Source of the DNA: Mytilus trossulus
Taxonomy: Eukaryota; Mollusca; Bivalvia; Mytilida; Mytilidae
NCBI RefSeq assembly: GCF_036588685.1
Contig: NC_086374.1
Location: 66,958,457 to 67,022,456 of the forward strand
DNA length: 64,000 nucleotides
Direction of reading: 5' to 3'
Shown: piece after piece, positions 12,527 to 24,333 of the stretch
Position numbering within the stretch: the stretch's first letter is position 1
Layout of the letters: each line of letters opens with the position of its first letter
The notes under the pieces: generated by a model
Databases searched by the model: none
What the model was told of the DNA's origin: nothing
Seen by the model: only the letters and a program-made list of their open reading frames with translations
Program-made: the position numbers and the translations under genes

Positions 12527-12815
12527 TGCAGTACATCGAATCAATAAAAAAATTATCAAATCATACCACATCTCTTTTTTTTTTTTATCTAAAATTTGCC
12601 TAATTGATCTGAGTATTTTTTCTTCCTTTCAAGTCACCGATCTTAAAGTTTGCTTGGTACTTCATGCATTACTTTAAAAAATCATGGGTACAATTTGATC
12701 TAAATAAACTTTAATCATTTTGTATACAAGAAGACAATGAACTGTTTTCCCTGATTCAGTTCCACAAACATGTATTTACTTATTTTGTACGCAACATTTT
12801 AAGTTGTAAATTTGT
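12527..12815 (+). repeat. Direct repeat, copy 1 (partner 19012-20055)
   Basis: Begins 'atgcagtacatcgaatcaat' and runs through 'caagtcaccgatcttaaagt', 'ttgcttggtacttcatgcat' to 'tatttacttattttgtacgc'. The second copy at 19012 matches it but is interrupted by about 780 bases of another repeat. Confidence 0.75.
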
Positions 12816-14569
12816 ATCGGTTTACATAGAAATTTAAACAGTTTTTCTTAATGTAGAAGATAAATGTTTAGGTCATGTAGACAAAATATAGTCCAACCGT
12901 CAATTGAAATATTCAGGAAAAGACAAAAAAGAGTAACACAAACACGGGTCCAACGTAAATTTTGAGGTTAACGCAGATCTTCAGAAGAATTGTTGTTGTG
13001 AATCAAAGTATATGAGAGTGAAAGTAATTCAGCCAGAAACCCAACAGTACAAAACCAAAAAGTCATCGTAAGCGATGTTGATATGGATACGATTTTCCAA
13101 CAAACAACACAAGGAACAGAGTCCCAATAATGACAATACACAAGCGCGAGTTTAATTCACTAAAAGTGAAAAGAAAGTTGTGAATATTTTTATTGTATCT
13201 GTCATTCATGCAGTTTTTTCGCAGATGATAGATCAATTTCGTTATATATGTAAATGTCCTAAATTTGACATTTTCTGAACAATTTCTGAAGCGACATTTA
13301 TGTGTTTGCTCTATCCAAGAAAACGACCTGTGATGCTTTGATTTTTTTATTGATTTTTTTTTGGGGGGGGGGGGAGATAGATGGGTGGTATTGAAATGCT
13401 GTGAATTTTTACTTCACAAACTGCAGAATAAGCCAGCTTAGAAACTGGAATCCTCTTCAAAATCGCCGGGCGGCTATATAAATTATGAGTTAACGTTCGG
13501 TCTACAAATCTCAAGAGTTTCAAAAAGTATAAATGGGAAAACTTGTATTTAGACAACAACCATTTTCTTATCGGGGAGGGGGGGGGGGTGAAAAATATAT
13601 TTTGATGACCTAGCTCATCGAAAAAAATATATATTTTGCACTGTAAATGAAAAACAAATTATGCTGTCACCTGCTTGAAAAAAAGTTTTGCGCTGCTGAA
13701 TTTCAGACAGTGAAACAGCAAATTATAAACATCTTTCCAGATTACTGTACAGATTAAGCTAAGATTTCTATTAACACCTTATCACTTTTTGTGTGTTCCT
13801 GAAATAGTGTTTGATCCGGAAAAATATATCCCGCATATATGTTACTACATTAAGACCATATATACTCAAAACTGCAACTATTATAAACATGAAAGGGTCA
13901 TTTAATAACAGGAATATATATGGTATCTTTTAAAGCAGTCGTATAAAGTAGCCCTGTGTATGACACAGACTTGTATACCGGTAGGATTTTTTGTTTGTAT
14001 CATTCTGTATACCTCTTTTCAATTGAATGTCAATTATCATAGTTGGAAACAGTGGATGTTTATAACTAGGAGCTACTAACTCTTTGCCATTACATATGAC
14101 AATGGTGGCCACTTCAATTCCAATATTAAAATTCAAGGACTGTGGTACCTTTATGATGGACTCTGAGAATATCATATAAATGTAGGGAGTGACTGGGTTA
14201 AAAAAAAGCAAACATAGACAACAGCCAACGCCAGAATATAGACAGAGCCATGCACTTTACATTTTACATCAACAAGAAAATAAAAATGAATTTTATGTTA
14301 ATTTTATGGTTTGGTGAAGAAAAAAAATGTGTTTCTGTTCAACATTACAGGAAAAAAAATTCTATCGGATTACGAACACAATAAAAATCCCAGCAACACC
14401 CCCTCCCCCCCCCCCCCAACCCCCCATAAGAAAATGGTTGTTGCCTTAGTTAACATTAAAACCAATGATATTTATCACATAATTATTTGATATAACTAAT
14501 CATAAGACATAGTTTTGTTAATATTGCTAAAGATAAATTAACATCATAAATAACTTAGTTTAGTAATAA
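12816..14569. other. Stretch with no gene recognised
   Basis: Contains G-runs at 13363-13374 and 13576-13588 and a C-run at 14405-14417. A 93-codon minus frame (13930-14211) has protein-like composition but no recognisable family, start context or splice partner, so I do not call a gene. Confidence 0.5.
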
Positions 14570-14578
14570 CTCTGTCTG

Positions 14579-14847
14579 TAGTCCGAGATTACTCTGACGT
14601 CCGACGGCTGTTTTGCCAGACAAGCTGGGGCCGTGGGACGTCAGAGCTTGTCCCATATCAAAAAGTGGATATTTGCCCACCCAAAATAGATGCGCTACTT
14701 TGTCGCTTCTGGAGCCGACTGGGGGCCTTGGAATTTTATAAATCGGGCATCAGTCTTCCACTTTTTGATATGGGACAAGCTCTGACGTCCCACGGCCCCA
14801 GCTTGTCTGGCAAAACAGCCGTCGGACGTCAGAGTAATCTCGGACTA
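14579..14847. mobile_element. Perfect foldback MITE with 91-bp arms and 9-bp target duplication (Mutator-like)
   Basis: Arms 14579-14669 and 14757-14847 are exact reverse complements over 91 bp, separated by an 87-bp loop. They begin TAGTCCGAGATTACTCTGAC. The flanks 14570-14578 and 14848-14856 are both CTCTGTCTG, a clean 9-bp target-site duplication. Long terminal repeats plus 9-bp duplications are the classical signature of Mutator-like (MULE) elements; with no transposase it is nonautonomous. Perfect arms imply a young insertion. Confidence 0.85.
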
Positions 14848-15331
14848 CTCTGTCTGAATCTCCGTTCATTTTTATTTTACAATATCAGCAAGTTTAAAGC
14901 TGAATCAGAAATTTTTAAGTGACCTTGTTATTATCTTTACTTGGATCATGTAGAGTTGCTCTTGACCTCATTAAGGTTTAGTCATTCATTGAAATTCCGT
15001 AACACCCATCCCAATGTTCGCAACTGTAATAAATCATAGGTTAAGGTTAATGTAACCTATTTGTAAACAAGATTCCGCGCTTAAAATTTTGACTGGAAGC
15101 GTTCAGTTAAAAATTAAACATTGATCTTCATTTGGCAGTTTCCTTCTCTTCATAAAATTAGCAAAGTTAGATGTGTATTCGTCGTTGGGGACATACCACA
15201 CCTGTCCTTGCGCTAGTTCTCTGAAATAGGTAAGAATTCAACAAACCTTCTTTTATATCATAAAACTTTTTTTAAGGACACTGAGTTTCTTTAATTTCTG
15301 AGACGTTAGATTTATAAAACACATGTAGACT

Positions 15332-15413
15332 TTACAAGGCGTGATGTAGCACGAACACGAAAAGAATTACGAGACAACCGACGTGTTGGAGATCAAAGAG
15401 GTTCTTTAAATAA
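15332..15413 (+). repeat. Right copy of the 80-bp inverted pair with an open frame
   Basis: Plus strand reads RRDVARTRKELRDNRRVGDQ plus three residues; it differs from the copy at 12421-12500 by a few substitutions that keep the frame open. Confidence 0.7.
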
Positions 15414-16950
15414 CCTATAAAGACCATTGGTTACATATTATATTTCAGGGCCCCTGTATTTCTTCAGGTTACAAAATGTAATTGAACTGTTTATATGTAC
15501 CCAAAAAAAAGTTTAGGATATTTCAGTTCTAAAAATCTCAGTGTTGCCATGTGTTTACGCTGTTTGAAAAGCGCGCTTTATTTATAAACCAGATGATACA
15601 CTCCAACCAGTATTAAGCTTTCAAAATACAAGGCAAGAAAATTAAAGAACTCTCTCAAAACCTGAAAAGGAATTTTGAATATCAAATCAATACTCGACGG
15701 CCAAATTTAGGGAATGAAATCTGAACTTTTGAAAATGATTTGTACGTATGTATCGCATACAGTAAATTATAAGCCTTTCACGGATATTGTGGTTCTACTG
15801 TAATGATATGCGCAGACAGATTTTTGATGATATAATCAAAGATAACTTTGACGAAGAAAGGATAAAATCTAGGACGCTTTCCCAAAATTGAGAAAGACCT
15901 TTATCGGACCGAAGAAAATTAATTCTTTTCTTTTTCACAGTCCCAAATCAGCAAGAATATGTGATTAATAATAAAAACAACTTCTCATAAGATATCCTAT
16001 TATATAAATAGTACGGGAAAGTCCAAGTCAGTGAACTTATTAATATATTATAAATTCTGGGTAACATTTTGTCTCTGCATTTCTTTGAGTTTCAGACAAT
16101 AAATTCTAATTAAAAAATCACACTAGTCCTTTTCTGGCTCAAAAAAAGTTTTTACAGCGCACGGTGGTGGAACCCCCTTTTTGACGATGAATGCGTCTGA
16201 ATAGGTGACTGGATTTTATATACTGAATACAATTAGTTAGTTATGTCAATATAAGGTTGGAACCCACCCTTTATCCTTGGTTTGAACCCCTTTTAAATAT
16301 GGCTGGACCCAAATATCAAAATTACAGAAAGGACTTGTCAAGCTATCATATGTAAAAATATGGATAATTCTTTATTAAAAAAAGGGGGGGGGGGTGGTCT
16401 TTTTTGCTAAGGTTGATTTATATGTACTTTCATACTTTAGTTAACGGGTATTTTGAAAATATGTGTGCTGTTAACTGTTATTCAAATTATCAAATAAAAA
16501 TTAAGGAATGTTTATCAATGCTCGATCTCCTTGTTTTTTTCGATCGATATAAAGTATTTTGCCCTATATTGACCCTTTTCCTTAGGTAAAAATCATTAAT
16601 CAATTATATTATGTCGTACCGAGATTTCTTCCGGCAACACTGACATTCTTATCCAGCCTTCTATTTTGTAAGCGTTAGCTTATACTCGATCGATGATTAA
16701 ACAGTGGTCCAGGATCACAGTGAGCCAGGACCCGAGACTACGACAATTCGTACAATCTAATAGCCTTAGGGTAGAGAGTTCTGCCGAGGTTTACCGCTTG
16801 TCGAGGTTTAAATTTCCGCACCTTCTATATATATCTTTATTCTCATAAACCAAAGTACAATGGTACAGAGACATTTACAAATAAATCAACATAGAGTGAA
16901 CGTTTGTCGGTAACAATCACTGCTCACTATGTACTTGTTAAAGACACTGA
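15414..16950. other. Stretch with no gene recognised
   Basis: AT-rich sequence with a G-run at 16384-16394. No gene, repeat family or structured element could be recognised. Confidence 0.5.
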
Positions 16951-16952
16951 AT

Positions 16953-17130
16953 CTGTGGGGTCACCAAAGGTTCTCAACACCTTAACAAAGCAATTCGAAA
17001 AACGAATCCGGAATAATACGATGTGTTGATTTATATTAATAATATAAATCAAAACATAAAGGTTATTCCTGAATAATTTTTCGAATAATTTTATTATTAA
17101 AGGCGTTAAGAACCTTTGGTGACCCCACAG
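16953..17130. mobile_element. Foldback MITE with CTGTGGGGTCACC ends
   Basis: The outer arms 'ctgtggggtcaccaaaggtt' and its complement at 17111-17130 are followed by further matching inner segments and an exactly palindromic centre ('gatttatattaataatataaatc', about 17029-17051), so nearly the whole 178 bp can fold into one hairpin. No target duplication is obvious. Confidence 0.8.
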
Positions 17131-17382
17131 TTTGAATTCTATAATAAGTAAGAAGTGAGCAATGGTCGTTACATACAAACGTTCACCTAATCTGTCCCAG
17201 TCAATGGGATAATTTAGGTCGTCAATCAATGGCCAGGACCACACTGTTTTGAATATGATTCTAGTATAAATTTTAAATACAAATGTAAAATAGAGACATA
17301 AAGTGATTACCCAGGAGATTCTAGGCATTTAATAACAATTCTTATTAACTTGCACAGATTGTTTAGTTCAGACGGGTTGCTA

Positions 17383-18680
17383 CTATTCATTAGACCTTGA
17401 AATGTTTATAAAATGATGCTTTACTAGCAGTTGTCTACTATCGGTTATTGCCGAGCATTTTAAAATATAATGGAACTCGTCGCCAATGTCACCGGAATTG
17501 CACAAAGTACAAATACGATTTTCTGTCTGAATGTTTTGCCATCTACCCATTTCGATAGGAATTTTTGTGTTCAACGTTCTAAATCTACAAAAAGAAGCAA
17601 TATTTTTGTCATCTACTTTGATAAGTAGGTTTCGAAATTTATATTATTTTTGAATGATTTATAATTTAGAGCTTTTAGAGAATTCTGTACAGTAGCATAC
17701 CATTTTTGTCTGGACTGGTCAGTTAATCTTAATTAAACAGTATCATACAGCCAGTTTTTACTTATAAAATATTTAGAGTTCCATATATTTGATAGTCCAC
17801 AATTATCAAGCACAGATTTTACATTCTTACACCAATCTATATTTCCATTATAACTACCAGTAGCAAGATTGTTTAGAATAACAGGAAATGTCTTATTTTC
17901 AATTATTAATAGTACGTAATTTAATAAAGATATCCAGTGGGAATCGGCCAAGTTCCCCGTATATCATATAATCAGTCGTGGATTTTTTAAGATTAAGCAG
18001 TAATTTACAAAATTTTAGAAGAACACGTTATATAACAGAGGTGTTACACATTCCCCAGACTTCACAACCGTATAATAATATAGGCTTAACTACTTTGTCA
18101 AATAATTCTAGTTGACATTTAATATTCAAATTATGTATTCTCCCCTTTTTTTAGAATATCGTACATAGCCCTTGTTGCTTTATCAGCCTGTGCCTTTTTT
18201 TGGCTTTTGTGAAACTTCCTGTTCTAGAAAATGAAACACCAAGATATGTAAATTCTTCAAAGATATCTAACTCAATATCAGCATATTTAAAACTAAAATT
18301 TTGTAGTGGTCTACCTTTAGAAAAAAATACTATTTTGCTTTAAGGGACATTTACTTTTAATTTCCATGTTTCACAAAATTCCTTTAAAGCGTCTAATTGT
18401 TTTTGTGGATCCGCTTGTGTTTCTGACAAAAGTACAGTGTCGTCTGCGTACAATACAACAAACAGTTTTAAATACATACTAAGCTCGTTCTCTATTTGAT
18501 CTGATAAAGATTTCAAACCATTTATATTTTTGTTCTGAAAAAAAGCTTTCTAAATCATTTAAATAAATAGAAAAAAGTATGGGAGATAAATGTTCTCTCT
18601 GTCTTACATGCACCTACATCACATGGAAAGTAGTCTGAATATTCCCCATCACTAAAAGTTCGTGATTTCAGATTTTTATA
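17383..18680 (-). pseudogene. Decayed LINE, C-terminal half of reverse transcriptase
   Basis: Minus-strand frames, broken by stops and frameshifts, read in order: a LSPILFSIYLNDL-type motif, LFVVLYADDTVLLSETQ (the catalytic YADD), WKLKV, a FEEFTYLGV segment, a VVKPILLYGCEVWG segment, then far downstream RICTLCNSG and EFHYILKC, the CCHC-like C-terminus of non-LTR retrotransposons. The 5' half is absent. The copy is clearly dead. Confidence 0.8.
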
Positions 18681-19011
18681 CAAATATATAATTTCCGGAA
18701 TTTTCGATTCCTTTATATGAAATATTATAAATATATCGAAAGATGTCCTTATGTTTTATGTTAACCGGACTTTAACCAAATGCCTTTGATTGATGTTAAC
18801 AAAAAAATCTGGTACATGCACCCTACTGTCTAAACATGAACCAGTTGTGAACTTGTGATACATGTTTTGATAATTTGTAAACAAGGAGTCTACTTCTACG
18901 GTCTACATCTCGAGTCCATTAAAGCATAAAGGGGAGGGGGTACTTTTTTTATGTTTTTCTTTTTTTTGGGTGGGGGGGATAATTTATAATTTTACCTGTT
19001 TCTAATTTTAA

Positions 19012-20055
19012 AAATATGCAGTACATCGAATCAATAAAAACTTATTTAATCATACCAAATCTCTTTCTTTTATTTATCTAAAATATGCCTGAATGATCTG
19101 TGTATTTTTTCTTCCTTCCAAGTCACCGATCTTAAAGTTTGCTTGGTACTTTATGCATTACTAGATAAACAGCTGCGCCATGAGCTCATGATACGCCCGT
19201 CGTTTTATGCAATACTCATAAATAGTTTCTAAGATACAGCGTGACATGTGAAAACACACCTTTTTTTTTTTTAACAAAACACTCAATAACTCTTAATTAA
19301 GTTTTTGAAGCATCACCAAAAAGAATACAGAACTTAAGATTAATATAACTAAGAAGTGTGTAAAGTTTTAAGCAATAATAATAATAAAGTGTTTATGAGA
19401 TACGGCGCTACATGTGATCCCCCCCTTTTTTTTTTAACAAAAAACTCAATAACTCTTAATTGAAATTCTGAATCAAATCCAAAAAGTATACAGATCTTTA
19501 GATTAATATAACTTAGAAGTGTGTTAAGTTTTGGGCAATAATCGTAAATTGTTTTTGAGATACGGCGCGACACACATGTAAAAAAACCTTCACCTTTTTT
19601 TTTTTACAAAATACTTAATAATTCAAATACAAAATTTTTAATCATCATTACAATGTATACAAATCTTAAGATAAATATAACTGAGGAGTGTATAAAGTTT
19701 TAATCAATTATCATAAATCGTTTTTGAGATGCAGCGCGACACAGGAAAAAACACTCTTGTTTTAGTTACTTAGTCCCATAACTCAAAAATTGTTAATCTA
19801 TTAATTTTTACCAAAAAGTATACAGATCGTTTGACCATCATAAGAAACAACTATATACAGTTTCATGAAATTTGGATAAAGTGTTCTCAAGACGGACGGA
19901 CGGACGTACGCCGGACATTTGTATACCATAATACGTCCCGTCAAAATATATTGGTACCATTTATACAAGAAGACAATGATCGTTACATGCCTTATTCAGT
20001 TCCACAAACATATATTTACTTATTTTGTACACAACATTTTCATCATGATGTACTT
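19012..20055 (+). repeat. Direct repeat, copy 2 of 12527-12815, interrupted
   Basis: 19012-19164 matches 12527-12687 and 19945-20045 matches about 12715-12805. The gap between is filled by the repeat at 19165-19945. Confidence 0.7.
19165..19945 (+). repeat. Degenerate tandem repeat with ~150-bp unit
   Basis: Four to five units share 'ctcaataactcttaatt', 'tacagatctttagattaata', 'agaagtgtgttaagtttt', 'gcaataatcgtaaattg' and 'gagatacggcgcgacac', ending in a 'gacggacggacggacgta' block and 'ggacatttgtataccataat'. This unit plan is common in mollusc genomes. Confidence 0.75.
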
Positions 20056-20654
20056 TATGTAGCAGCATAATTATAATATAATTAATTTTCATCTAATCAA
20101 AGGGAAGATAGACAAGAGTACATGTTCATCTAGAAACCTTGAAACATAATAAAACCATTTCGTATCTCATGGAAGATTTTTATGTCTGTCATCTCCAATT
20201 GTATTGGAGATTTATATACGTGTGTAATGGAAGGTTATTTTCCGAAAAGTTATCAATTATTTCACTGGAATTTCTCAAATTAAAAAAAAACTAAACATAT
20301 GGAGTTCTTTGATTTGTCATATTCAGGTGCAAATTTTTATGTTAGTATGTGTCCCTTCTTCAGTGAATATAAAAGCAGAATATTGTGGTTCATCTCTTTA
20401 CTCTAAGCCAGATGTCAATTGTATTTGATGTAAACATGGCGTGTTACCTTAAGACAACCTATCCAAATTATAATATTTATTTTTAAAGTTTTATTTTACT
20501 TTAATTCAATAAATGATCATGATAAAGGTCTAGATAATCATATGTAAAGATAACTAGTGTCTTTATAGTTGTTGATTGTAAAATATATTCACATATAACA
20601 TCAATTTTAAAGATAAAATTCATTTGTAGGTAGAAGAAGCTTTATCAGCAATAG

Positions 20655-20850
20655 ACAACTTAGAGTCATCAAAGGTATCAGGATTATAATTTAGTACGCC
20701 AGACGCTCGTTTCGTCTACATAAGACTCATCAGTCAATCTCATACGAAAACATGCATAAAGCCAAAACAAGCACAAAGTTGATGAACATTGAGGATCCGA
20801 AATTCCAAAAAGTTGTGCTAAATACGGCCAAGGCAACATAGAAGTTAAGA
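20655..20850 (-). repeat. Rpt-D copy with a hammerhead-like core
   Basis: Shares 'atcaaaggtatcaggattat', 'gctcgtttcgtctacataag', 'aacattgaggatccgaaatt' and 'ccaaaaagttgtgctaaata' with 37975-38175. On the minus strand 20697-20733 reads CTGATGA, GTC, a 7-base loop, GAC, GAAA, then a short stem ending GT: the order of a hammerhead ribozyme core. Pairing for helix I is not evident, so the call is repeat, not ribozyme. Confidence 0.65.
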
Positions 20851-21267
20851 TTGGCAATTGAGAATAAAAATGATATAGAGATCAAGATATAAATAAGAGA
20901 GGAAACTATTTTTTCATAGTTACAGTTTGCTTTTTTATTATATGTAAAAAGCAGCCTCACTATTCATAATGGAAAAGACAGTTTATCACAAGCATTGCTA
21001 CCAACCGATTGTGACCCAGTCATGGCTACATATATCTGTTTTGCTATCAACGCTACTGATATTGGGATTGTCTATACGACACTGTTTCTAAAATGAATAT
21101 TTTGCTGATAGAAGTACGCCTCCGATTAGTAGTAACAGCAGATGATTACCTTACTACGCTTACAGAAGTTTCAAGGAATAAATAATACAGTCAATAGAAA
21201 TATTTATCATATATTTAGTACAAAATACAGCTATTTTGTATATCTAATATAGGTTCTTTTTTCCAGT

Positions 21268-21921
21268 CTGTATCACCTACCCTGTATCGCATACCCCGTA
21301 TCGCATGGCTAAACCCGTATCGCATACCCCGTATCGCATGGTAAAACCCGTATCGCATACCTTTTTTTTTTTTTTTTTTTTTTTTTTAACTAAAGTCAGT
21401 TTTTTAGGGTTTTTTTTGCTTAAGAATTTTTTTTCTAAAAATAGGTATTTTTTTGGAATGACGTCATTGTTTGGTATGTATCGTCACGTACATCAAGTTT
21501 TCATATTGTATGTGACGTCACGAACATCAAGTTTTTACAACATATTTTTTGGCACACTCAATGCAACTATAAAAAATACAAAACACTTAGATATATACAA
21601 TAATAAACAAAATATTTTCAAAACAACAGATTGTAAGGTAACCTAGGTGCTTCGTATAAATAATTGATCAGTTATTTTAAAGCTTTGAAACAAGACAAAC
21701 GCAGAACTGAAGGTAACCCAGTGCTATGGATCAGAAAACAGTTCATATACTATAATACTCTTCTGTTGAAATATATGATAAAGCGTATAATACATGGCAA
21801 AATCCGTATCACATGCCGTATCACCCTCGACCAATATCATCCCTCGGGCCTAAAGCCCTCGGGCTGATATTGATGTCTGGGGATGATACGGCATATGATA
21901 CGGATTTTGCCATGTATTATT
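21268..21921. mobile_element. Element bounded by CCGTATCGCAT repeats, with an inner foldback
   Basis: The left end (21268-21360) holds five near-copies of 'ccgtatcgcataccc'; the right end holds the complement, 'ggtatgatacgg'-like words. The segment 21788-21921 is itself a foldback with arms of about 45 bp ('aatacatggcaaaatccgta' and its complement). A 26-base T-run (21361-21387) sits inside. Looks like a terminal-inverted-repeat element with internal tandem repeats at one end. Confidence 0.5.
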
Positions 21922-22038
21922 CTCTATAGACCATCTGTTTTGATGTCTGAAAACTACAAGATCACTTTTTAAACATCTATGATGTGGATAAAAACAGGGA
22001 AAACACCATAATATATAAGACAGAACGATAATAGTATG

Positions 22039-22467
22039 TGACTGAATTCAGTCATAGACTTAGATTTAAATTTCTTTGTTTATATTGTATAGATATTTCT
22101 ACTGTACTAACCGATGTACTTTATAATGTCAATGAATAATGGTGCCAGTGACTGAATTCAGTCAAGATTTTCGTTATTGTTAACATTAATATTTAGAATC
22201 AACTTGAATAATTTTTCTATAATACTATAATCTAGTTTTGAAAAAGGAAGATGATTCTTGATGTTTGTAAATTGACTGAATTCAGTCAACAGTTTTCTAA
22301 TGCACTTCTGTAAAAACTGTATATACCCCTCAGAGCATTTACTTGTTGTGTAGGATATTGCACACACCCAACTGCTACCAATCTCTAATGTTTAATGTAT
22401 TATCAATTGAATATTCAATTAATAAATTAAGATGAAAGTTGTAGTGCAAGATGACTGAATTCAGTCA
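22039..22467. repeat. Four identical 16-bp palindromes TGACTGAATTCAGTCA
   Basis: Exact copies lie at 22039-22054, 22149-22164, 22273-22288 and 22452-22467, spaced 110, 124 and 179 bp start to start. Sequence between them is not repeated. Each contains outward TGACT half-sites. A minus-strand frame (22158-22367) with protein-like composition overlaps but is not identified. Confidence 0.75.
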
Positions 22468-22469
22468 TG

Positions 22470-23180
22470 ACTTTGGTGTCACATGTGCAGTTTTTATTCA
22501 TACAGATAACTAGGACAAACAGATTTTCATCAAAAATTAGTCACTATTTAACAGTTTGAATAAAACGTAAATTCTCATTAATTTTGTTTTTGAACATGCT
22601 AAAATATTGTTGAACTGTTTACTCTGGCTTCTTGCATATGTTACTGGTCCTATTTGAAAAAAATAGTATATTCAGCTTCAGATTCGTGTACTTCTATCAA
22701 AATAGCTTAAAATACGTAAAGACACGATTTGCATCAACAGGTGTCAAATTCTTCTAAGATGTGGGGAGAATGATCAGTTATCTAAATTTTAAGGAGGTGT
22801 TATTAAGCAGATTCTTGCATACTCTCCATATTTGACAAATCAGAATATTGACAAGTTGAAACAGAATGTGTTTTCTGTGTATTTCATGAAATAGAAGCCC
22901 TGAATTTGCAAAAAGGAAAGAAAATGTCGGATTTCCCCGATTTTTATGTAGTTTTGTACCGTAGTAGATTCTAGCGACAAGGATTAAATAATTATTCTAA
23001 TGACGGTAAGAAGTGTTTTTTTTGTGGTTTTTTTTCAAGGTATCATACAAATTAATCATATTATACAGAATTTTTATCTCATTGAAAAATACATATTTAT
23101 ACATTTCTAGCCTTTTCGTACAAACTGCTTTTCTTCCGTTATTTTATTAATTCGATTATTAGATTATTTATTAAAACACA
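22470..23180. other. Stretch with no gene recognised
   Basis: AT-rich, with no coding frame, repeat family or structured element that I recognise. Confidence 0.5.
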
Positions 23181-23198
23181 ATTTTAATGATAAAACAC

Positions 23199-23656
23199 AT
23201 GGTCCGAGAACACAATTAATTCGTAGTGCATTTCTTTTAGAACATAAATGAAAATTAAAAAAATCCCACCTGCGCTTTCTCAATGAAATTTTTACAGTGT
23301 GTTGTACTACTTCTAGGACAAATTATATCAAAATTATAGAAAACTTCATCGCCTCAAACTCAAAATATGGACAATTTTGTGTTTAGGGTGTTTTGAAATC
23401 TTTTGACAGCTTCCGAAGTGCTAATTGTTAACCTTTTTCAGCTGGACCGAATCACTACTTTCCTGTAAAATTCTGGACCCAAATTTTTTTACTGTGTAAT
23501 TTCACCCCCCTACTTACAATTTGAGGCATTAAACATGGAGAAATAAATTTGGAAGGGGTATAAAAATTATTGGAAAGTAACCCACTGTTAACACTAGGGA
23601 CTATATTCGTGAACAACGAAAATCAAGGGACGACAATTGTGGTCTCGGACCACATG
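23199..23656. mobile_element. MITE with ATGGTCCGAGAxCACAATT terminal inverted repeats
   Basis: The left end 'atggtccgagaacacaatt' pairs with the right end 'aattgtggtctcggaccaca'. It splits a run of 'tttaatgataaaacac': one copy at 23183-23198 precedes it and others at 23657-23672 and 23677-23692 follow. Either the 16-bp word is a target duplication or the element landed in a pre-existing tandem repeat. Confidence 0.7.
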
Positions 23657-24096
23657 TTTAATGATAAAACACAAGTTTAATGATAAAACACTGTATTTAA
23701 ACAGTAGCGGATCAAGGGAGAGTAGATAGTGTACGTTACCCTAATTGATCGCCAAAATAAGAATATGTTTTTTTCACAGATATTTGTAGCCGATATTTAT
23801 TCCTTTTTCTATAGGTACCCCCTTTTTTCTTTTTTAAATCGATATCAAATTGGATTTTCGCAAAGGAAATGATAGTTTCACATTTCATTTTTTTCACAAT
23901 TAAAGAAGAAACATTTAGTAATTGTTTCTAAAATTAAGGGAATTCGTAACAATCCTTTATAGTTTGAAAAGGTTTCGATGTGGGTACACATAATTTATTG
24001 CTTTTTGTTATAAAATGAAAAAAAATGAAGATCTTGACCTTTTAGTACGTGGAACAGTTTCCTAAATATTTAAGAGGCGGATACATTTAAAAAAAA

Positions 24097-24168
24097 AAAA
24101 GGCGGAGCTTCAGCCATGGAATAACATGAAAATGAATATGTTATACCGTGGCTGAAGCTCCGCCTTTT
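24097..24168. repeat. Hairpin foldback with GGCGGAGCTTCAGCCA arms
   Basis: 'aaaaggcggagcttcagcca' at the left pairs with 'tggctgaagctccgcctttt' at the right, extending through 'ataacat'/'atgttat' with two mismatches to a 10-base loop. Stem is about 31 bp. Confidence 0.8.
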
Positions 24169-24333
24169 CCCCTTTGAATTCTAGTTGAGTTGCATATTTA
24201 ATTAGCAAAGTATGGTACAATATTAATTTGCATATAATATACCATGGTTTTCCCTCACCACCCTTTTAAAGAAAATTATTTCATAAAAACATCAAAGGAA
24301 AAAATCCAATTTATGTTACAAATTTAATAAAAT

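Noticed and set aside
13930..14211. 93-codon minus-strand frame with protein-like composition
   Set aside because: No family resemblance, no splice partner and no copy elsewhere in the window; left as unassigned.
16927..17328. 133-codon minus-strand frame
   Set aside because: Its second half lies in the 16953-17130 foldback; the rest has no recognisable homology.
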